From Chromobacterium sinusclupearum (GTDB taxonomy: Bacteria; Pseudomonadota; Gammaproteobacteria; Burkholderiales; Chromobacteriaceae): a stretch of DNA of 64,000 nt. The stretch covers positions 1-64,000 of the forward strand of contig NZ_PPTF01000030.1 in NCBI RefSeq assembly GCF_002902845.1. The letters run 5' to 3'. The stretch's first letter is position 1; each line of letters opens with the position of its first letter. Both the position numbers and the translations under genes were made by a program. Of this stretch, positions 53,780 through 63,469 are shown piece after piece. Under the pieces are notes generated by a model. That model had not been told where the DNA came from, did no database searches, and saw nothing but the letters and a program-made list of their open reading frames with translations.

Positions 53780-54013
53780 GGCTGGCCTCGTGGGATCTGT
53801 CGTTTATGTTCTTGCCGCGCTGTTTTCCGTTCGGTTTGCCGGCGGGGCGCGCTCAAGCGTTCACCAGTTTAGGTGGGGCTTGTTGCTATATTGTGCGTTC
53901 AAAAGCGGTATGTCGATGGCGGCATGCACGGCGCCATTTTGCCTGTTCGATGAGATAAGCGATAGTTCATTGGCATAATTTGCGCCAAATTGCCGTTGAT
54001 GCGGCTCTGGCTG

Positions 54014-54050
54014 AAAAAACGCCACGCTTTTTGAGGGGCGTGGCGTTTTT
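54014..54050. terminator. Strong hairpin terminator after ygiQ
   Basis: AACGCCACGC and GCGTGGCGTT pair with A6 on the left and T5 on the right, so it can end transcription in both directions. It lies 11 bp past the stop of the radical SAM gene (-). Confidence 0.8.
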
Positions 54051-54060
54051 GCCTGCTGGA

Positions 54061-56328
54061 TCAGCGGTTGCGGCCGGTTTTGCCGCCAGGCTTGGCCGGC
54101 GAGCGGCCAGCCTGCGGTTTGCCGGAGGCCGGCTTGCCGCCTGTGCCGCGCGCGCCGACGGTTGCCGGCTTGCCGCGCTGCCCCTGCGGGGCTTGTCTTG
54201 CGCCATTCGGCTTGCCGCGGCTCATGGTCGCGCCCATCTTGTGGCGCACGGCGGCGGCCTTGTCGCCCGGCGGAGTCGGCGGGATCAGGCAGTGCTTGCT
54301 GTGGCCGATCAGGTCGCTGCGGCCCATATTGATCAGCGCGTCGTGGATGATCTGCCAGTTGTCCGGGTGGTGGTAGCGCAGAAAAGCCTTGTGCAGCTTG
54401 CGGCGGTAACCGTCGCGCACCACGTCCACCTTTTCCGAGCTGCGGCCCAGCCGCTTCAGCGGGTTGCGGCGCGTGTGCCACATGGTGGTGGCCAGCGCCA
54501 TCGGCGTTGGGGTGAAGGTCTGCACCTGGTCCAGGCGGAAGTTGTTCTTCTTCAGCCACAGCGCCAGATTCATCATGTCTTCGTCGCTGGTGCCCGGGTG
54601 GGCGGCGATGAAGTAGGGGATCAGATACTGTTCCTTGCCGGCCTGGCGGCTGAAGCGTTCGAACAGTTCCTTGAATTTGTCGTAAGCGCCCATGCCCGGC
54701 TTCATCATCTTGGACAGCGGGCCGTCCTCGGTGTGTTCCGGCGCGATCTTTAAATAGCCGCCCACATGGTGCTGCACCAGCTCCTTGATGTATTCGGGCG
54801 AGCGCACGGCCAGGTCGTAGCGCAGGCCGGACTGGATGTTGATCTTCTTCACGCCCGGCAGCGCTCGCGCCTTGCGGTACAGCTGGATCAGGTGGCTGTG
54901 GTCGGTGTTGAGGTTCTCGCAGATGTCCGGGAACACGCAGGACAGCTTTCTACAGGACGATTCGATCTTCGGGTCCTTGCAGGCCAGCCGGTACATATTG
55001 GCCGTCGGGCCGCCCAGGTCGGAGATATGGCCTTTGAAGCCAGGCGTTTTGTCGCGGATTTCTTCGATCTCGCGCAGGATGGATTCTTCCGAGCGGCTCT
55101 GGATGATGCGGCCCTCGTGCTCGGTGATGGAGCAGAAAGTACAGCCGCCGAAACAGCCGCGCATGATGTTGACCGAATACTTGATCATTTCCCAGGCCGG
55201 GATGTGGGCGTCGCCGTAGCTGGGGTGCGGATTGCGGGCGTAGGGCAGGCCGTAGACGAAGTCCATTTCCTCGGTGGAAAGCGGAATCGGCGGCGGGTTC
55301 AGCCACACGTCGCGCTCGCCGTGCAGCTGCACCAGCGCGCGGGCGTTGCCGGGGTTCGATTCCAGGTGCAGCGTGCGGCTGGCGTGGGCGTACAGCACCG
55401 GGTCGTGCGCCACGGCCTCGTAGGCCGGGATGCGCAGCACGGTCTTGGCGCGCTCGGCGCGGCGCTTGGCCAGCCGCTCCTCGCGCGATTCGATGCGGAT
55501 GACCTGCGGCTTGGACGGATCGATGTCCTTGGTGGCTTCGGCCGCTTGCTCGGGAATTTCCTGGTACGGATTCAGGTGCGGATCGACGCGGCCCGGCTCG
55601 TCCACCACGCTGGAGTCCATCTCCTGCCATTCTTCATCCGGCTTCCAGCCGTGCGGCACGATGAAGGCGGTGCCGCGGATGTCGCGCATCTCGGACAGTT
55701 TTTCGCCCTTGGCGGCGCGGTGGGCGATTTCCACCAGCGCGCGCTCGGCGTTGCCGAATAGCAGGATGTCCGCCTTGGACGTGATCAGCACCGACTGGCG
55801 CACTTTGTCGCTCCAATAGTCGTAATGGGCGATGCGGCGCAAGCTGGCCTCGATCGAGCCTATCATCACGCCTATGCCCGGATAGGCCTCGCGGCAGCGC
55901 TGGGCATACACGGTGACGGCGCGGTCCGGGCGCTTGTTCGGCGCCGCATGCGGCGTGTAGGCGTCGTCCGAGCGCGGCTTGCGGTCCGCGGTGTAGCGGT
56001 TGATCATCGAGTCCATATTGCCGGCGGTGACGCCGAAGAACAGATTGGGCCGGCCCAGTTCGCGGAACGCGTCCGCGCTGTGCCAATCCGGCTGGGCGAT
56101 GATGCCCACGCGGAAACCCTGCGCCTCCAGCAAGCGGCCCACCAGCGCCATGCCGAAGCTCGGATGGTCGATGTAGCAATCCCCGGTGACCAGGATGATG
56201 TCGCAGGAGTCCCAACCCAGTTGGTCCATCTCGGCGCGGGTCATCGGCAGGAACGGGGCGGTGCCGAAACGGCTGGCCCAGTACTTGCGGTAGGAATCGA
56301 TCGGTTTGGCGGCTTGCGGAGTAGTCAT
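54061..56328 (-). CDS. ygiQ: YgiQ-family radical SAM protein
   Basis: 755-aa protein of the UPF0313/YgiQ family. The [4Fe-4S]/SAM motif has Cys392, Cys396 and Cys399 ([10 protein letters not shown]). Other landmarks are [15 protein letters not shown] near the N-terminus and a basic low-complexity C-terminal tail rich in Gly, Lys and Pro (about 690-755). The reaction is unknown, although the family is widespread. A 16-bp perfect palindrome lies 60 bp upstream of its start. Confidence 0.93.
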   Translation of the reverse strand: MTTPQAAKPIDSYRKYWASRFGTAPFLPMTRAEMDQLGWDSCDIILVTGDCYIDHPSFGMALVGRLLEAQGFRVGIIAQPDWHSADAFRELGRPNLFFGVTAGNMDSMINRYTADRKPRSDDAYTPHAAPNKRPDRAVTVYAQRCREAYPGIGVMIGSIEASLRRIAHYDYWSDKVRQSVLITSKADILLFGNAERALVEIAHRAAKGEKLSEMRDIRGTAFIVPHGWKPDEEWQEMDSSVVDEPGRVDPHLNPYQEIPEQAAEATKDIDPSKPQVIRIESREERLAKRRAERAKTVLRIPAYEAVAHDPVLYAHASRTLHLESNPGNARALVQLHGERDVWLNPPPIPLSTEEMDFVYGLPYARNPHPSYGDAHIPAWEMIKYSVNIMRGCFGGCTFCSITEHEGRIIQSRSEESILREIEEIRDKTPGFKGHISDLGGPTANMYRLACKDPKIESSCRKLSCVFPDICENLNTDHSHLIQLYRKARALPGVKKINIQSGLRYDLAVRSPEYIKELVQHHVGGYLKIAPEHTEDGPLSKMMKPGMGAYDKFKELFERFSRQAGKEQYLIPYFIAAHPGTSDEDMMNLALWLKKNNFRLDQVQTFTPTPMALATTMWHTRRNPLKRLGRSSEKVDVVRDGYRRKLHKAFLRYHHPDNWQIIHDALINMGRSDLIGHSKHCLIPPTPPGDKAAAVRHKMGATMSRGKPNGARQAPQGQRGKPATVGARGTGGKPASGKPQAGRSPAKPGGKTGRNR

Positions 56329-56387
56329 GCGTTCACGTCTATTTCTGGCAGCCGGCCATTATGCCTCAATCCGGTAAAAAAATCTGC

Positions 56388-56403
56388 ATAAACAATTGTT
56401 TAT
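56388..56403. promoter_or_regulatory. 16-bp perfect palindrome between ygiQ and the Kdo hydroxylase gene
   Basis: ATAAACAATTGTTTAT is perfectly self-complementary. It lies 60 bp upstream of ygiQ and about 200 bp upstream of the divergent gene. The CAATTG core with AT-rich flanks is the kind of dyad bound by MarR- or TetR-type dimers. No regulator gene is adjacent. Confidence 0.5.
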
Positions 56404-56601
56404 TGTCATGAATCGCCTGGCTGCTTGTAGGGGTTTTGCGAGTCGGGAATTTTCAGGCAAATCAAGGCGCTGACGAGGCTGTCCTGGCGGCGGGCTGCCT
56501 TTGTCATAGATTTGGGTGTACCCTTTCGCCTTTAATCGGCGCAAAGGGTCCGCGGCAAGGCTGCCATGGTTGCCGTCGTTGAGTATGGATAGGGGGAGTT
56601 T

Positions 56602-57453
56602 ATGGTCGAGCGTATCGTCAGCGTGAGGGGCGGAGAGCAGGGCTTGGTGCAGAAACTGGAGGTGGGCGCCGTGCTGCATGTGCCGGATTTCGGCTTCAGT
56701 CTCAACGCTGCGGAACAGGCCTTGCTCAACCCGTCCATCGCCGATCCCAAGCGCAAGAACATCAGCCTGGAACCGGATAACGGCGCCCTGCACGGCGTGC
56801 AGGGCGGAGACGGCACTCAGCAAGCAGTGCGCGCCTTGATTTCGCGTTATCAGCAAGCGGCGGTGCAGTTGTTGGCGCAAGTGCTGCCGGAGTATCAGGG
56901 CAAGACGCGGGCCGCGCCCACCAGTCTGCGGCTGGTGCGGGTGGAAGACCGCAAAACGTCCTGGCGCAAGGATGATAGCCGTTTGCATGTGGATGCCTTC
57001 CCGTCCCGCCCCACCTATGGCGAGCGCATACTGCGCGTGTTCTGCAACATCAATCCGGCGGGCGAGCCGCGGGTGTGGCGGGTGGGCGAGCCGTTTGAGG
57101 ACATGGCGAAGACAATGCTGCCGCGCGTGCCCAGGCAATGGCCCGGCTCGGCCGCGCTGCTGGCGGCGCTGAAAATCACCAAGCGCAAACGCAGCGCCTA
57201 CGACCACATCATGCTGCACCTGCACGACGCGATGAAGGCCGACCTGGCGTACCAGCGCGATTGTCCGCAGCAAACCGTGCCGTTCGCGCCGGGCGGTGCC
57301 TGGATCTGCTTTTCCGACCATGCTTCGCACGCCGTGATGTCCGGGCAATTCATGCTGGAGCAGACCTTGTGGCTGCCGCTTGAGAAAATGGATGATCAGG
57401 GCAAGTCGCCGCTGCGGCAGTTGGAAAAGCTGACGGGGCGGGCGCTGGTTTGA
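56602..57453 (+). CDS. kdoO: Kdo hydroxylase family protein (Fe(II)/2-oxoglutarate dioxygenase)
   Basis: 283-aa member of the family that hydroxylates the inner Kdo sugar of lipopolysaccharide (KdoO). The family landmark LHVDAFPSRPTYGERILRV includes iron ligands His129 and Asp131, followed by FCNINPAGEPRVWRVGEPFEDMA; a distal His lies in FSDHASHAVMSG. The activity would give Ko-type LPS as in Burkholderia and Yersinia. Single gene with no LPS genes beside it. Confidence 0.85.
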   Translation: MVERIVSVRGGEQGLVQKLEVGAVLHVPDFGFSLNAAEQALLNPSIADPKRKNISLEPDNGALHGVQGGDGTQQAVRALISRYQQAAVQLLAQVLPEYQGKTRAAPTSLRLVRVEDRKTSWRKDDSRLHVDAFPSRPTYGERILRVFCNINPAGEPRVWRVGEPFEDMAKTMLPRVPRQWPGSAALLAALKITKRKRSAYDHIMLHLHDAMKADLAYQRDCPQQTVPFAPGGAWICFSDHASHAVMSGQFMLEQTLWLPLEKMDDQGKSPLRQLEKLTGRALV

Positions 57454-57593
57454 GCGCACCACCTGTCCTTTAGGATGGGTTTGGTGAGGCGTCGTTTCAT
57501 TGCAAAATACTGAAATTCTTTAGCCGGCGCTTCGCTGAAGCGCCGTTTTCATGGTTCCTCGTCGTTAGCCGATATAGAAATGGGTGCCCACGC

Positions 57594-58313
57594 ATGAACT
57601 CCCCGCAAGCCACTCCCCATTCCACGCCGTCCTCGCAACGCTTGCCAAACTGGCGCTCGGCCGGGAAGGCGCCTAACGCCCCCATTCAGGGACGGTCAGT
57701 ATTTTTGCTGCCGCTGGATCCGCCGCGGCATGGCGAGGCGCTGTTCAAGCTGTTTGCCAATGATGAGGCGCATTGGGCGCATCTGCCATACGGGCCGTTT
57801 GCCGATGAAGAAAGCTTCATGTCCTGGCTGGCGCTGACCGTATCCGCCGCCGATACCGCGCTTTATGCCGTGTTCAAGAAGGATTCCAACCAGGTGCTGG
57901 GTTTCCTGGGCTATCGGCAGATCGTTCAGGCGCACGGGACGGTGGAGATTGGGCATGTCAATTTTTCTCAGGCGCTGCGTCAAACCCGGATGGCGAGCGA
58001 GGCCATGTATTTATTGCTGAAAACCGCTTTTGAATTGGGCTATCGCCGCTGCGAATGGCGTTGCGACTCCCGCAACGCCGCGTCCGTCAAGGCCGCGCGC
58101 CGTTTGGGTTTTCAGTTTGAAGGCATGCTGCGCCAGGCCATGGTGGTGAAGGGGCGCAATCGAGATACGCTGCTGTTCTCGATGCTGGACGGCGAGTGGG
58201 ATGGTCTTTGCCAGGCCTACGAGGCCTATTTGGCTGATGACAACTTCGATGCGGAAGGACGGCAGTTGCAGTCATTGGGCCGCTTTATGGCTGCGGAGCG
58301 CGCATTGGCGTGA
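57594..58313 (+). CDS. GNAT-family N-acetyltransferase (RimJ/RimL-like)
   Basis: 239-aa acetyltransferase of the RimJ/RimL type: GFLGYRQI, EIGHVNFSQALRQTRMASEAMYLLLKTAFELGYRRCEWRCDSRNAASVKAARRLGF and FEGMLRQ. An extra N-terminal segment of about 33 residues and a C-terminal tail extend the domain. The target could be a small molecule or a protein N-terminus. A hairpin AGCCCGC-GAAG-GCGGGCT (58351-58368) follows. Confidence 0.87.
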   Translation: MNSPQATPHSTPSSQRLPNWRSAGKAPNAPIQGRSVFLLPLDPPRHGEALFKLFANDEAHWAHLPYGPFADEESFMSWLALTVSAADTALYAVFKKDSNQVLGFLGYRQIVQAHGTVEIGHVNFSQALRQTRMASEAMYLLLKTAFELGYRRCEWRCDSRNAASVKAARRLGFQFEGMLRQAMVVKGRNRDTLLFSMLDGEWDGLCQAYEAYLADDNFDAEGRQLQSLGRFMAAERALA

Positions 58314-58423
58314 GCGTGTGGAAGGGGCGCCGCCCGAGTCTATGGGTTTGAGCCCGCGAAGGCGGGCTTGGCCTGCAAATGACGCGAATCCGCCGGCTCG
58401 CGGAAAATGCTGGAAAAATCGGT

Positions 58424-58429
58424 TACAAT
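58424..58429 (+). promoter_or_regulatory. -10-like hexamer upstream of glnS
   Basis: TACAAT lies 34 bp upstream of the chosen glnS start; the -35 region is not convincing. A similar TACAAT lies upstream of cysS at 63428-63433. Confidence 0.35.
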
Positions 58430-58462
58430 GGCCGATTCGCTATCCTTACCCACAGCCAGAAC

Positions 58463-60145
58463 ATGAGCACGGAAAACAACGCGCCGGTTGTCAACAACTT
58501 CATTCGCAGCATCATCGACGAGGACTTGGCCACGGGCCGCCGCAGCTCGGTGGTGACGCGCTTCCCGCCGGAGCCGAACGGCTTCGCCCACATCGGCCAT
58601 GCCAAGGCCATCTGCATCAACTTCGGCCTGGCTGAGGATTACCAAGGCCAGTGCAATCTGCGCATGGACGATACCAATCCGGAGAAAGAGTCGGACGAGT
58701 TCGTCGAGGCGTTCAAGCAAGACATCAGCTGGCTGGGCTTCAAGTGGAACGGCGAAGTCCGTTTCGCTTCGGACTATTTCGACCGTCTGTACGATTACGC
58801 CGTCGAACTGATCCAGGCCGGCAAAGCCTACGTGGATGACCTGTCCGCCGAGGAAATGCGCCAGTACCGCGGCAGCCTGACCGAGCCGGGCAAGAACAGC
58901 CCGTACCGCGACCGCACGCCGGAAGAGAACCTGGACCTGTTCACCCGGATGCGCAATGGCGAATTCCCGGACGGCAGCAAGACGCTGCGTCTGAAGATCG
59001 ATATGGCTTCGCCCAACATCAATCTGCGCGATCCGGCCATCTACCGCATCCGCCGCGTGCATCATCACCGCACCGGCGACAAGTGGTGCATCTACCCGAT
59101 GTACGACTACACCCATTGCATCTCCGACGCCATCGAGGGCATCACCCATTCGCTGTGCTCGCTGGAGTTCGAAGACCACCGCCCGCTGTACGACTGGGTG
59201 CTGGACAACATCAGCATCGATCACCATCCGCAGCAGATCGAATTCTCGCGTCTGGAGCTGTTGTACGCGCTGACTTCCAAGCGCAAGCTGCAGGCGCTGG
59301 TGAACGATGGCGTGGTGACGGGCTGGGACGATCCGCGCATGCCCACCATCGCCGGCATGCGCCGCCGCGGCTACAGCCCGGCCGGCATCAAGTTGTTCGC
59401 CCAGCGCATCGGCGTGTCGAAGAGCGAAAACATCATCGACATGACCATTCTGGAAGGCGCGGTGCGCGAGACGCTGGAAAACGACTCGCCGCGCGTGATG
59501 GCCGTGGTCAATCCGATCAAAGTGACGCTGACCAACTACGACGCCGCCGTCACCGCCAGCCGCAGCGCGCCGTTCCATCCGCATCATCCGGAGTTCGGCG
59601 AGCGCGACGTGCCGATCGCTCGCGAGATCTGGATCGAGCGCGACGACTTCGCCGAAGTGCCGCCGCCGAAGTGGCAGCGCCTGACCGCCGGCGGCGAAGT
59701 GCGCCTGCGCTACTCCTACGTGATCAAGTGCGAGGAAGTGGTCAAGGACGCCAATGGCGAGATCGTCGAGCTGAAGTGCTCGATCGACCACGATACCCTG
59801 GGCAAGAATCCGGAAGGCCGCAAGGTCAAGGGCGTGATCCATTGGGTATCGGCCGAGCACGCCATCCAGGCCGATGTGCGCTGGTATGATCGCCTGTTCA
59901 CCGAGTCGCGCCCCGATGCGGTGCGCGGCGAGGATGGCGAATATGTCGACTTCCGCCAGTTCCTGAACCCGGAATCGTTGAAGCTGGTACCGGCCTATGT
60001 GGAGGCTTCGGTGCTGCAGGCCGCGCCGGAAACGCGCTTCCAGTTCGAGCGTTTGGGTTACTTCGTGACCGACCGTTACGAGCACCAGCCCGGCGTCAAG
60101 GCGGTGTTCAACCGCACCGTGGGCCTGAAGGACAGCTGGAAGTAG
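58463..60145 (+). CDS. glnS: Glutaminyl-tRNA synthetase
   Basis: Class I synthetase that charges tRNA-Gln directly. 560 aa. HIGH motif at residues 43-46 within [16 protein letters not shown], and the second signature [10 protein letters not shown] in place of KMSKS, as in the GlnRS group. The C-terminal part has the anticodon-binding beta-barrels. The start MSTENN is chosen by family length; an upstream frame to 58379 has no support. Followed by a strong terminator at 60164-60192. Confidence 0.95.
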   Translation: MSTENNAPVVNNFIRSIIDEDLATGRRSSVVTRFPPEPNGFAHIGHAKAICINFGLAEDYQGQCNLRMDDTNPEKESDEFVEAFKQDISWLGFKWNGEVRFASDYFDRLYDYAVELIQAGKAYVDDLSAEEMRQYRGSLTEPGKNSPYRDRTPEENLDLFTRMRNGEFPDGSKTLRLKIDMASPNINLRDPAIYRIRRVHHHRTGDKWCIYPMYDYTHCISDAIEGITHSLCSLEFEDHRPLYDWVLDNISIDHHPQQIEFSRLELLYALTSKRKLQALVNDGVVTGWDDPRMPTIAGMRRRGYSPAGIKLFAQRIGVSKSENIIDMTILEGAVRETLENDSPRVMAVVNPIKVTLTNYDAAVTASRSAPFHPHHPEFGERDVPIAREIWIERDDFAEVPPPKWQRLTAGGEVRLRYSYVIKCEEVVKDANGEIVELKCSIDHDTLGKNPEGRKVKGVIHWVSAEHAIQADVRWYDRLFTESRPDAVRGEDGEYVDFRQFLNPESLKLVPAYVEASVLQAAPETRFQFERLGYFVTDRYEHQPGVKAVFNRTVGLKDSWK

Positions 60146-60163
60146 GCTGTTTGGCCATCCATC

Positions 60164-60192
60164 AATGGCGAACCTTCGGGTTCGCCATTTTT
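60164..60192 (+). terminator. Intrinsic terminator of glnS
   Basis: AATGGCGAACC-TTCG-GGTTCGCCATT, an 11-bp perfect stem with a stable TTCG loop and TTT after it. Confidence 0.88.
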
Positions 60193-60237
60193 GCGTGCAA
60201 AGGCGGCTGTGCCGGCCGCCCGGAACAAGGAGAAAAA

Positions 60238-61881
60238 ATGCACATCGCGCTCAAGTCCGTTTCCCTGTCGCTGCTGGCCGCGGGCCTGCTGACCGCCTGC
60301 ACTACGCCGCCAGGCAAGAACAACTACCTCGACAAGACCTACAAGATCACCATCCTGCACACCAACGACCATCACGGCCGCTTCTGGCCCAACGCCGACG
60401 GCGAGTATGGCCTGGCGGCGCAGAAGACCGTGGTGGACAAGGTGCGCGCCGAGGTGAAGGCGGAGGGCGGCTACACCTTGTTGTTGTCCGGCGGCGACGT
60501 CAACACCGGCGTGCCGGAGTCCGACCTGCAGGACGCGGAGCCGGATTTTCGCGCGATGAGCCGCATCGGCTACGACGCGATGGCGGTGGGCAACCACGAG
60601 TTCGACAAGCCGGTGCCGGTGCTGATGAAGCAGCGCGGCTGGGCGAGCTTCCCCATGTTGTCGGCCAATATCTACCAGGACGGCCACCGGATGTTCGATC
60701 CCTACACCATCTTCAATCTGGGCGGGGTCAAGGTGGCGGTGCTGGGCCTGACCACGGACGATACGGCCAAGATGGTCAATCCGGCGCAAATCCAGGGCAT
60801 CGAGTTCAAGAGCCCGATCGCGGAGGCTGCCAAACTGGTGCCGGAATTGCGCCAGAAGGCCGACATCGTCATCGCCGCCACCCATATGGGCCACTATCCG
60901 GACGGCCAGCACGGCGTCAACGCGCCGGGCGACGTGGAGATGGCGCGCGCGGTCAAGGGCATCGATCTGATCGTCGGCGGCCACAGCCAGAACCCGGTGT
61001 GCATGAAGGCGGAAAACGTGCGCGACGACGCCTATGTGCCGGGCCAGCCTTGCGCGCCGGACCGCCAGAACGGCGCCTGGATCGTGCAGGCGCACGAGTG
61101 GGGCAAGTATGTGGGCCGCGCGGATTTCGAATTCAACAACGGCAAGTTCAAGCTGGTGAAGTACCAGCTGATTCCGGTCAATCTGAAAAAAACCGCCGCC
61201 ACGGCGGATGGCAAGACCGAAAAAGTACCGTATACCGAGCTGATTCCGGAGGACGGCAAGCTCCGGACCTTCCTCAAGGCTTACCAGGATAAAGGCCAGC
61301 AAGAACTGGGCGTCGAGGTAGGCGAGCTGTCCGCCAAGCTGGAGGGCGACCGCGCGGTGGTGCGCAGCCACCCCACCAATCTGGGCGTGTTCGTCGGCAT
61401 GGCCATGATGGACAAGACCAAGGCCGACTTCGCGGTGATCAATTCCGGCGGCATCCGCGATTCGCTGCCGGCCGGTCCCGTCAGCTACCGCGACGTGCTC
61501 AAGGTATTCCCGTTCGGCAGCACGCTGGTGTATGTCGATCTGCCGGGCAGCGAGGCGCTGGATTACTTGAAAGCCGCTGCCAGGATGACGCCGGGCGCCG
61601 GCGCCTTCGCCCAGTTTGCCGGGGTGAGGCTGAAGGTAGAGCAGGGCGAGCTGCGGCAGGCGCTGATAGGCGGCCAGCCGATTGATCCGTCCAAGACCTA
61701 CCGCATGGCGATCAACAGCTTCATGGCGGCGGGCGGCGACGGTTATCCCAAGCTGAACCAGCATCCGGGCTACGTCAACACCGGCTTTGTCGATGCCGAA
61801 ATCCTGAAGGACTTTGTCGCCCAGCATTCTCCCATCCCGGCGGCTCGCTACGCGCCGGGCGACGCGGTGCAACGGCGTTAA
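60238..61881 (+). CDS. ushA: 5'-nucleotidase/UDP-sugar hydrolase lipoprotein (UshA/NutA family)
   Basis: 547-aa metallophosphatase that dephosphorylates 5'-nucleotides and UDP-sugars outside the cytoplasm. A lipobox LTAC puts Cys21 as the lipid anchor, so it is membrane-bound like Vibrio NutA, unlike soluble E. coli UshA. Metal motifs: LHTNDHHGRF, GNHEFD, ATHMGHY and GGHSQN in the N-terminal domain. The C-terminal nucleotide-specificity domain contains NSGGIRDSLPAG. AAGGAG lies 8 bp before the ATG; ends in a terminator at 61907-61933. Confidence 0.92.
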   Translation: MHIALKSVSLSLLAAGLLTACTTPPGKNNYLDKTYKITILHTNDHHGRFWPNADGEYGLAAQKTVVDKVRAEVKAEGGYTLLLSGGDVNTGVPESDLQDAEPDFRAMSRIGYDAMAVGNHEFDKPVPVLMKQRGWASFPMLSANIYQDGHRMFDPYTIFNLGGVKVAVLGLTTDDTAKMVNPAQIQGIEFKSPIAEAAKLVPELRQKADIVIAATHMGHYPDGQHGVNAPGDVEMARAVKGIDLIVGGHSQNPVCMKAENVRDDAYVPGQPCAPDRQNGAWIVQAHEWGKYVGRADFEFNNGKFKLVKYQLIPVNLKKTAATADGKTEKVPYTELIPEDGKLRTFLKAYQDKGQQELGVEVGELSAKLEGDRAVVRSHPTNLGVFVGMAMMDKTKADFAVINSGGIRDSLPAGPVSYRDVLKVFPFGSTLVYVDLPGSEALDYLKAAARMTPGAGAFAQFAGVRLKVEQGELRQALIGGQPIDPSKTYRMAINSFMAAGGDGYPKLNQHPGYVNTGFVDAEILKDFVAQHSPIPAARYAPGDAVQRR

Positions 61882-61906
61882 CCTCGGCTGTCGAGGCCGT
61901 TCATGC

Positions 61907-61933
61907 AGCCCCGCCTTGGCGGGGCTTTGTTTT
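61907..61933 (+). terminator. Intrinsic terminator of the 5'-nucleotidase gene
   Basis: AGCCCCGCC-TT-GGCGGGGCT followed by TTGTTTTT, 25 bp after the stop codon. Confidence 0.85.
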
Positions 61934-62134
61934 TCCTGCCGATGGGTCTGTTTGCGTGTGTAGTGCCGACGCTACTTTTGCGCCGGTTTGCCGCCGGTCA
62001 AGGAAGCATTTCTTGTCGCGGCTAACCGGCTTGAGGCGACTCTCGCGCCGGTGGTATGGTGGTGGTGTTAGCAGCGTAGGCATGCTGTCTGGTTCTTGCG
62101 CTGCCCGGACTGTCCACTATTTCAGGTTGCGATC

Positions 62135-63352
62135 ATGACCAAGCCAAGAGCCGTATATCTGCAATCCGGCGGACCCACCGCCGTTCTGAACGCTTCCGCC
62201 CAGGGCGCCATCGAGACCGCGCGCCGTCTGGGCCTGTCCCTGTATGCCGCCTTTGACGGGCTGGCAGGCCTGCTGGAAGGGCGCCTGTGCGATACCGACG
62301 GCGTGTCCGACACCGCCATCGCGCAATTGGCCTTCATGCCTGGCGGCAGCTTCGGCGTCAGCCGCCGCATGATAGGCACGTTCGAAGAAGCGCCGGAAGA
62401 CTGGCTGCGCCTGCGCGACGTGCTGGCCAAGCACGACATCCACTATTTGCTGATCAATGGCGGCAACGGTTCGCTGGGTTGCGCCGAGCGGCTGGTCGAT
62501 TTTGAAAAGCATACCGGCTATAAGCTGGGCGTGATCGGCGTGCCCAAAACCATTGACAACGACTTGGTCGGCACTGACAACAGCCCGGGCTACGGCTCGT
62601 CCGCCAAGTTCCTGGCCAGCGCCATGCGCGAGGTGGGCCTGGATATGACCAGCATGGGCTGGGGCCGCGTCTTCATCATGGAAACCATGGGCCGCCATAC
62701 CGGCTGGCTGGCCGCCGCTTGCGCCGCGTCTTCGCGCAGCCCGCAGGAAGCGCCGCATCTCCTGTTGCTGCCGGAGGTGCCGTTCGACGAGCAGCGCTTC
62801 CTCGCCGCGCTGGATGCCAGTCTGGCGAAGTATGGCCAGTGCGCCATCTCGGTGGCCGAGGGCATCACCGGCAAGGACGGCCGTTTTGTCGCCGAGGCCA
62901 AGAAGTCGGAAACCTACGGCCACGAGCAACTAGGCGGCGCCGGGCACTGGCTGGCGCAGCTGATCCTGCGCGAGCGCGGCATTTCCGCCCACGTGGCGCA
63001 AGTGGATTATCTGCAGCGCGCCGGCGGCCACCTGGCTTCCACTACCGACGTCCGCCAGGCCTATGTGATGGGCGAGCGCGCGGTAGAGTGGCTGCTGGCC
63101 GGCAAGACCGGCTTGATGGCCGGCATCAAGCGCCTGAATGACCACCCTTACTGTTGGGACGTGGTCGAGGTGCCGCTGTCGGAAGTCGGCGACAAGGAAA
63201 AGCGGCTGCCGCCGGAATTCATCGGCGAGGATGGTTTCAGCGTCACCCAGGCCTTCCTCGATTACGTCAAGCCGCTGATGGAGGGCGAGCGCATCCCGCC
63301 GTTCAAGGACGGTCTGCCGGACTACCGCCCCATCGCCTGGCCCAAGGTATAA
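62135..63352 (+). CDS. 6-phosphofructokinase, probably PPi-dependent type
   Basis: 405-aa PFK-A superfamily enzyme phosphorylating fructose 6-phosphate. Active-site motif PKTIDND is present, with the Lys that marks PPi-dependent forms. The donor-site motif reads GGNGS (Asn111-Gly112) where ATP enzymes have GGDGS and classical PPi enzymes GGDDT, so donor choice is ambiguous. TDNSPGYGS and METMGRHTGWLA are conserved. I favour the PPi group with a length near 400-420 aa found in Xanthomonas-type bacteria. The start MTKPRA is chosen from family length. Confidence 0.8.
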   Translation: MTKPRAVYLQSGGPTAVLNASAQGAIETARRLGLSLYAAFDGLAGLLEGRLCDTDGVSDTAIAQLAFMPGGSFGVSRRMIGTFEEAPEDWLRLRDVLAKHDIHYLLINGGNGSLGCAERLVDFEKHTGYKLGVIGVPKTIDNDLVGTDNSPGYGSSAKFLASAMREVGLDMTSMGWGRVFIMETMGRHTGWLAAACAASSRSPQEAPHLLLLPEVPFDEQRFLAALDASLAKYGQCAISVAEGITGKDGRFVAEAKKSETYGHEQLGGAGHWLAQLILRERGISAHVAQVDYLQRAGGHLASTTDVRQAYVMGERAVEWLLAGKTGLMAGIKRLNDHPYCWDVVEVPLSEVGDKEKRLPPEFIGEDGFSVTQAFLDYVKPLMEGERIPPFKDGLPDYRPIAWPKV

Positions 63353-63369
63353 GGCAGTTTGATGTCGCC

Positions 63370-63394
63370 AACCGCCGGCTTTGCCGGCGGTTTT
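63370..63394 (+). terminator. Intrinsic terminator after the phosphofructokinase gene
   Basis: AACCGCCGGC-TTT-GCCGGCGGTT followed by TT and GCTTT, 18 bp past the stop codon. Confidence 0.75.
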
Positions 63395-63469
63395 GCTTTG
63401 CGGCTGCAGCGCGCGCCGCGCATCTGTTACAATCACCCTCTTTTTGACCGATCACAATAGGTTTCAGAC

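Noticed and set aside
58340..61872. Long minus-strand frames (581 and 598 codons) antisense to glnS and the 5'-nucleotidase gene
   Set aside because: Both plus-strand genes are unmistakable, and the antisense products are Arg/Val/His-rich low-complexity translations without motifs.
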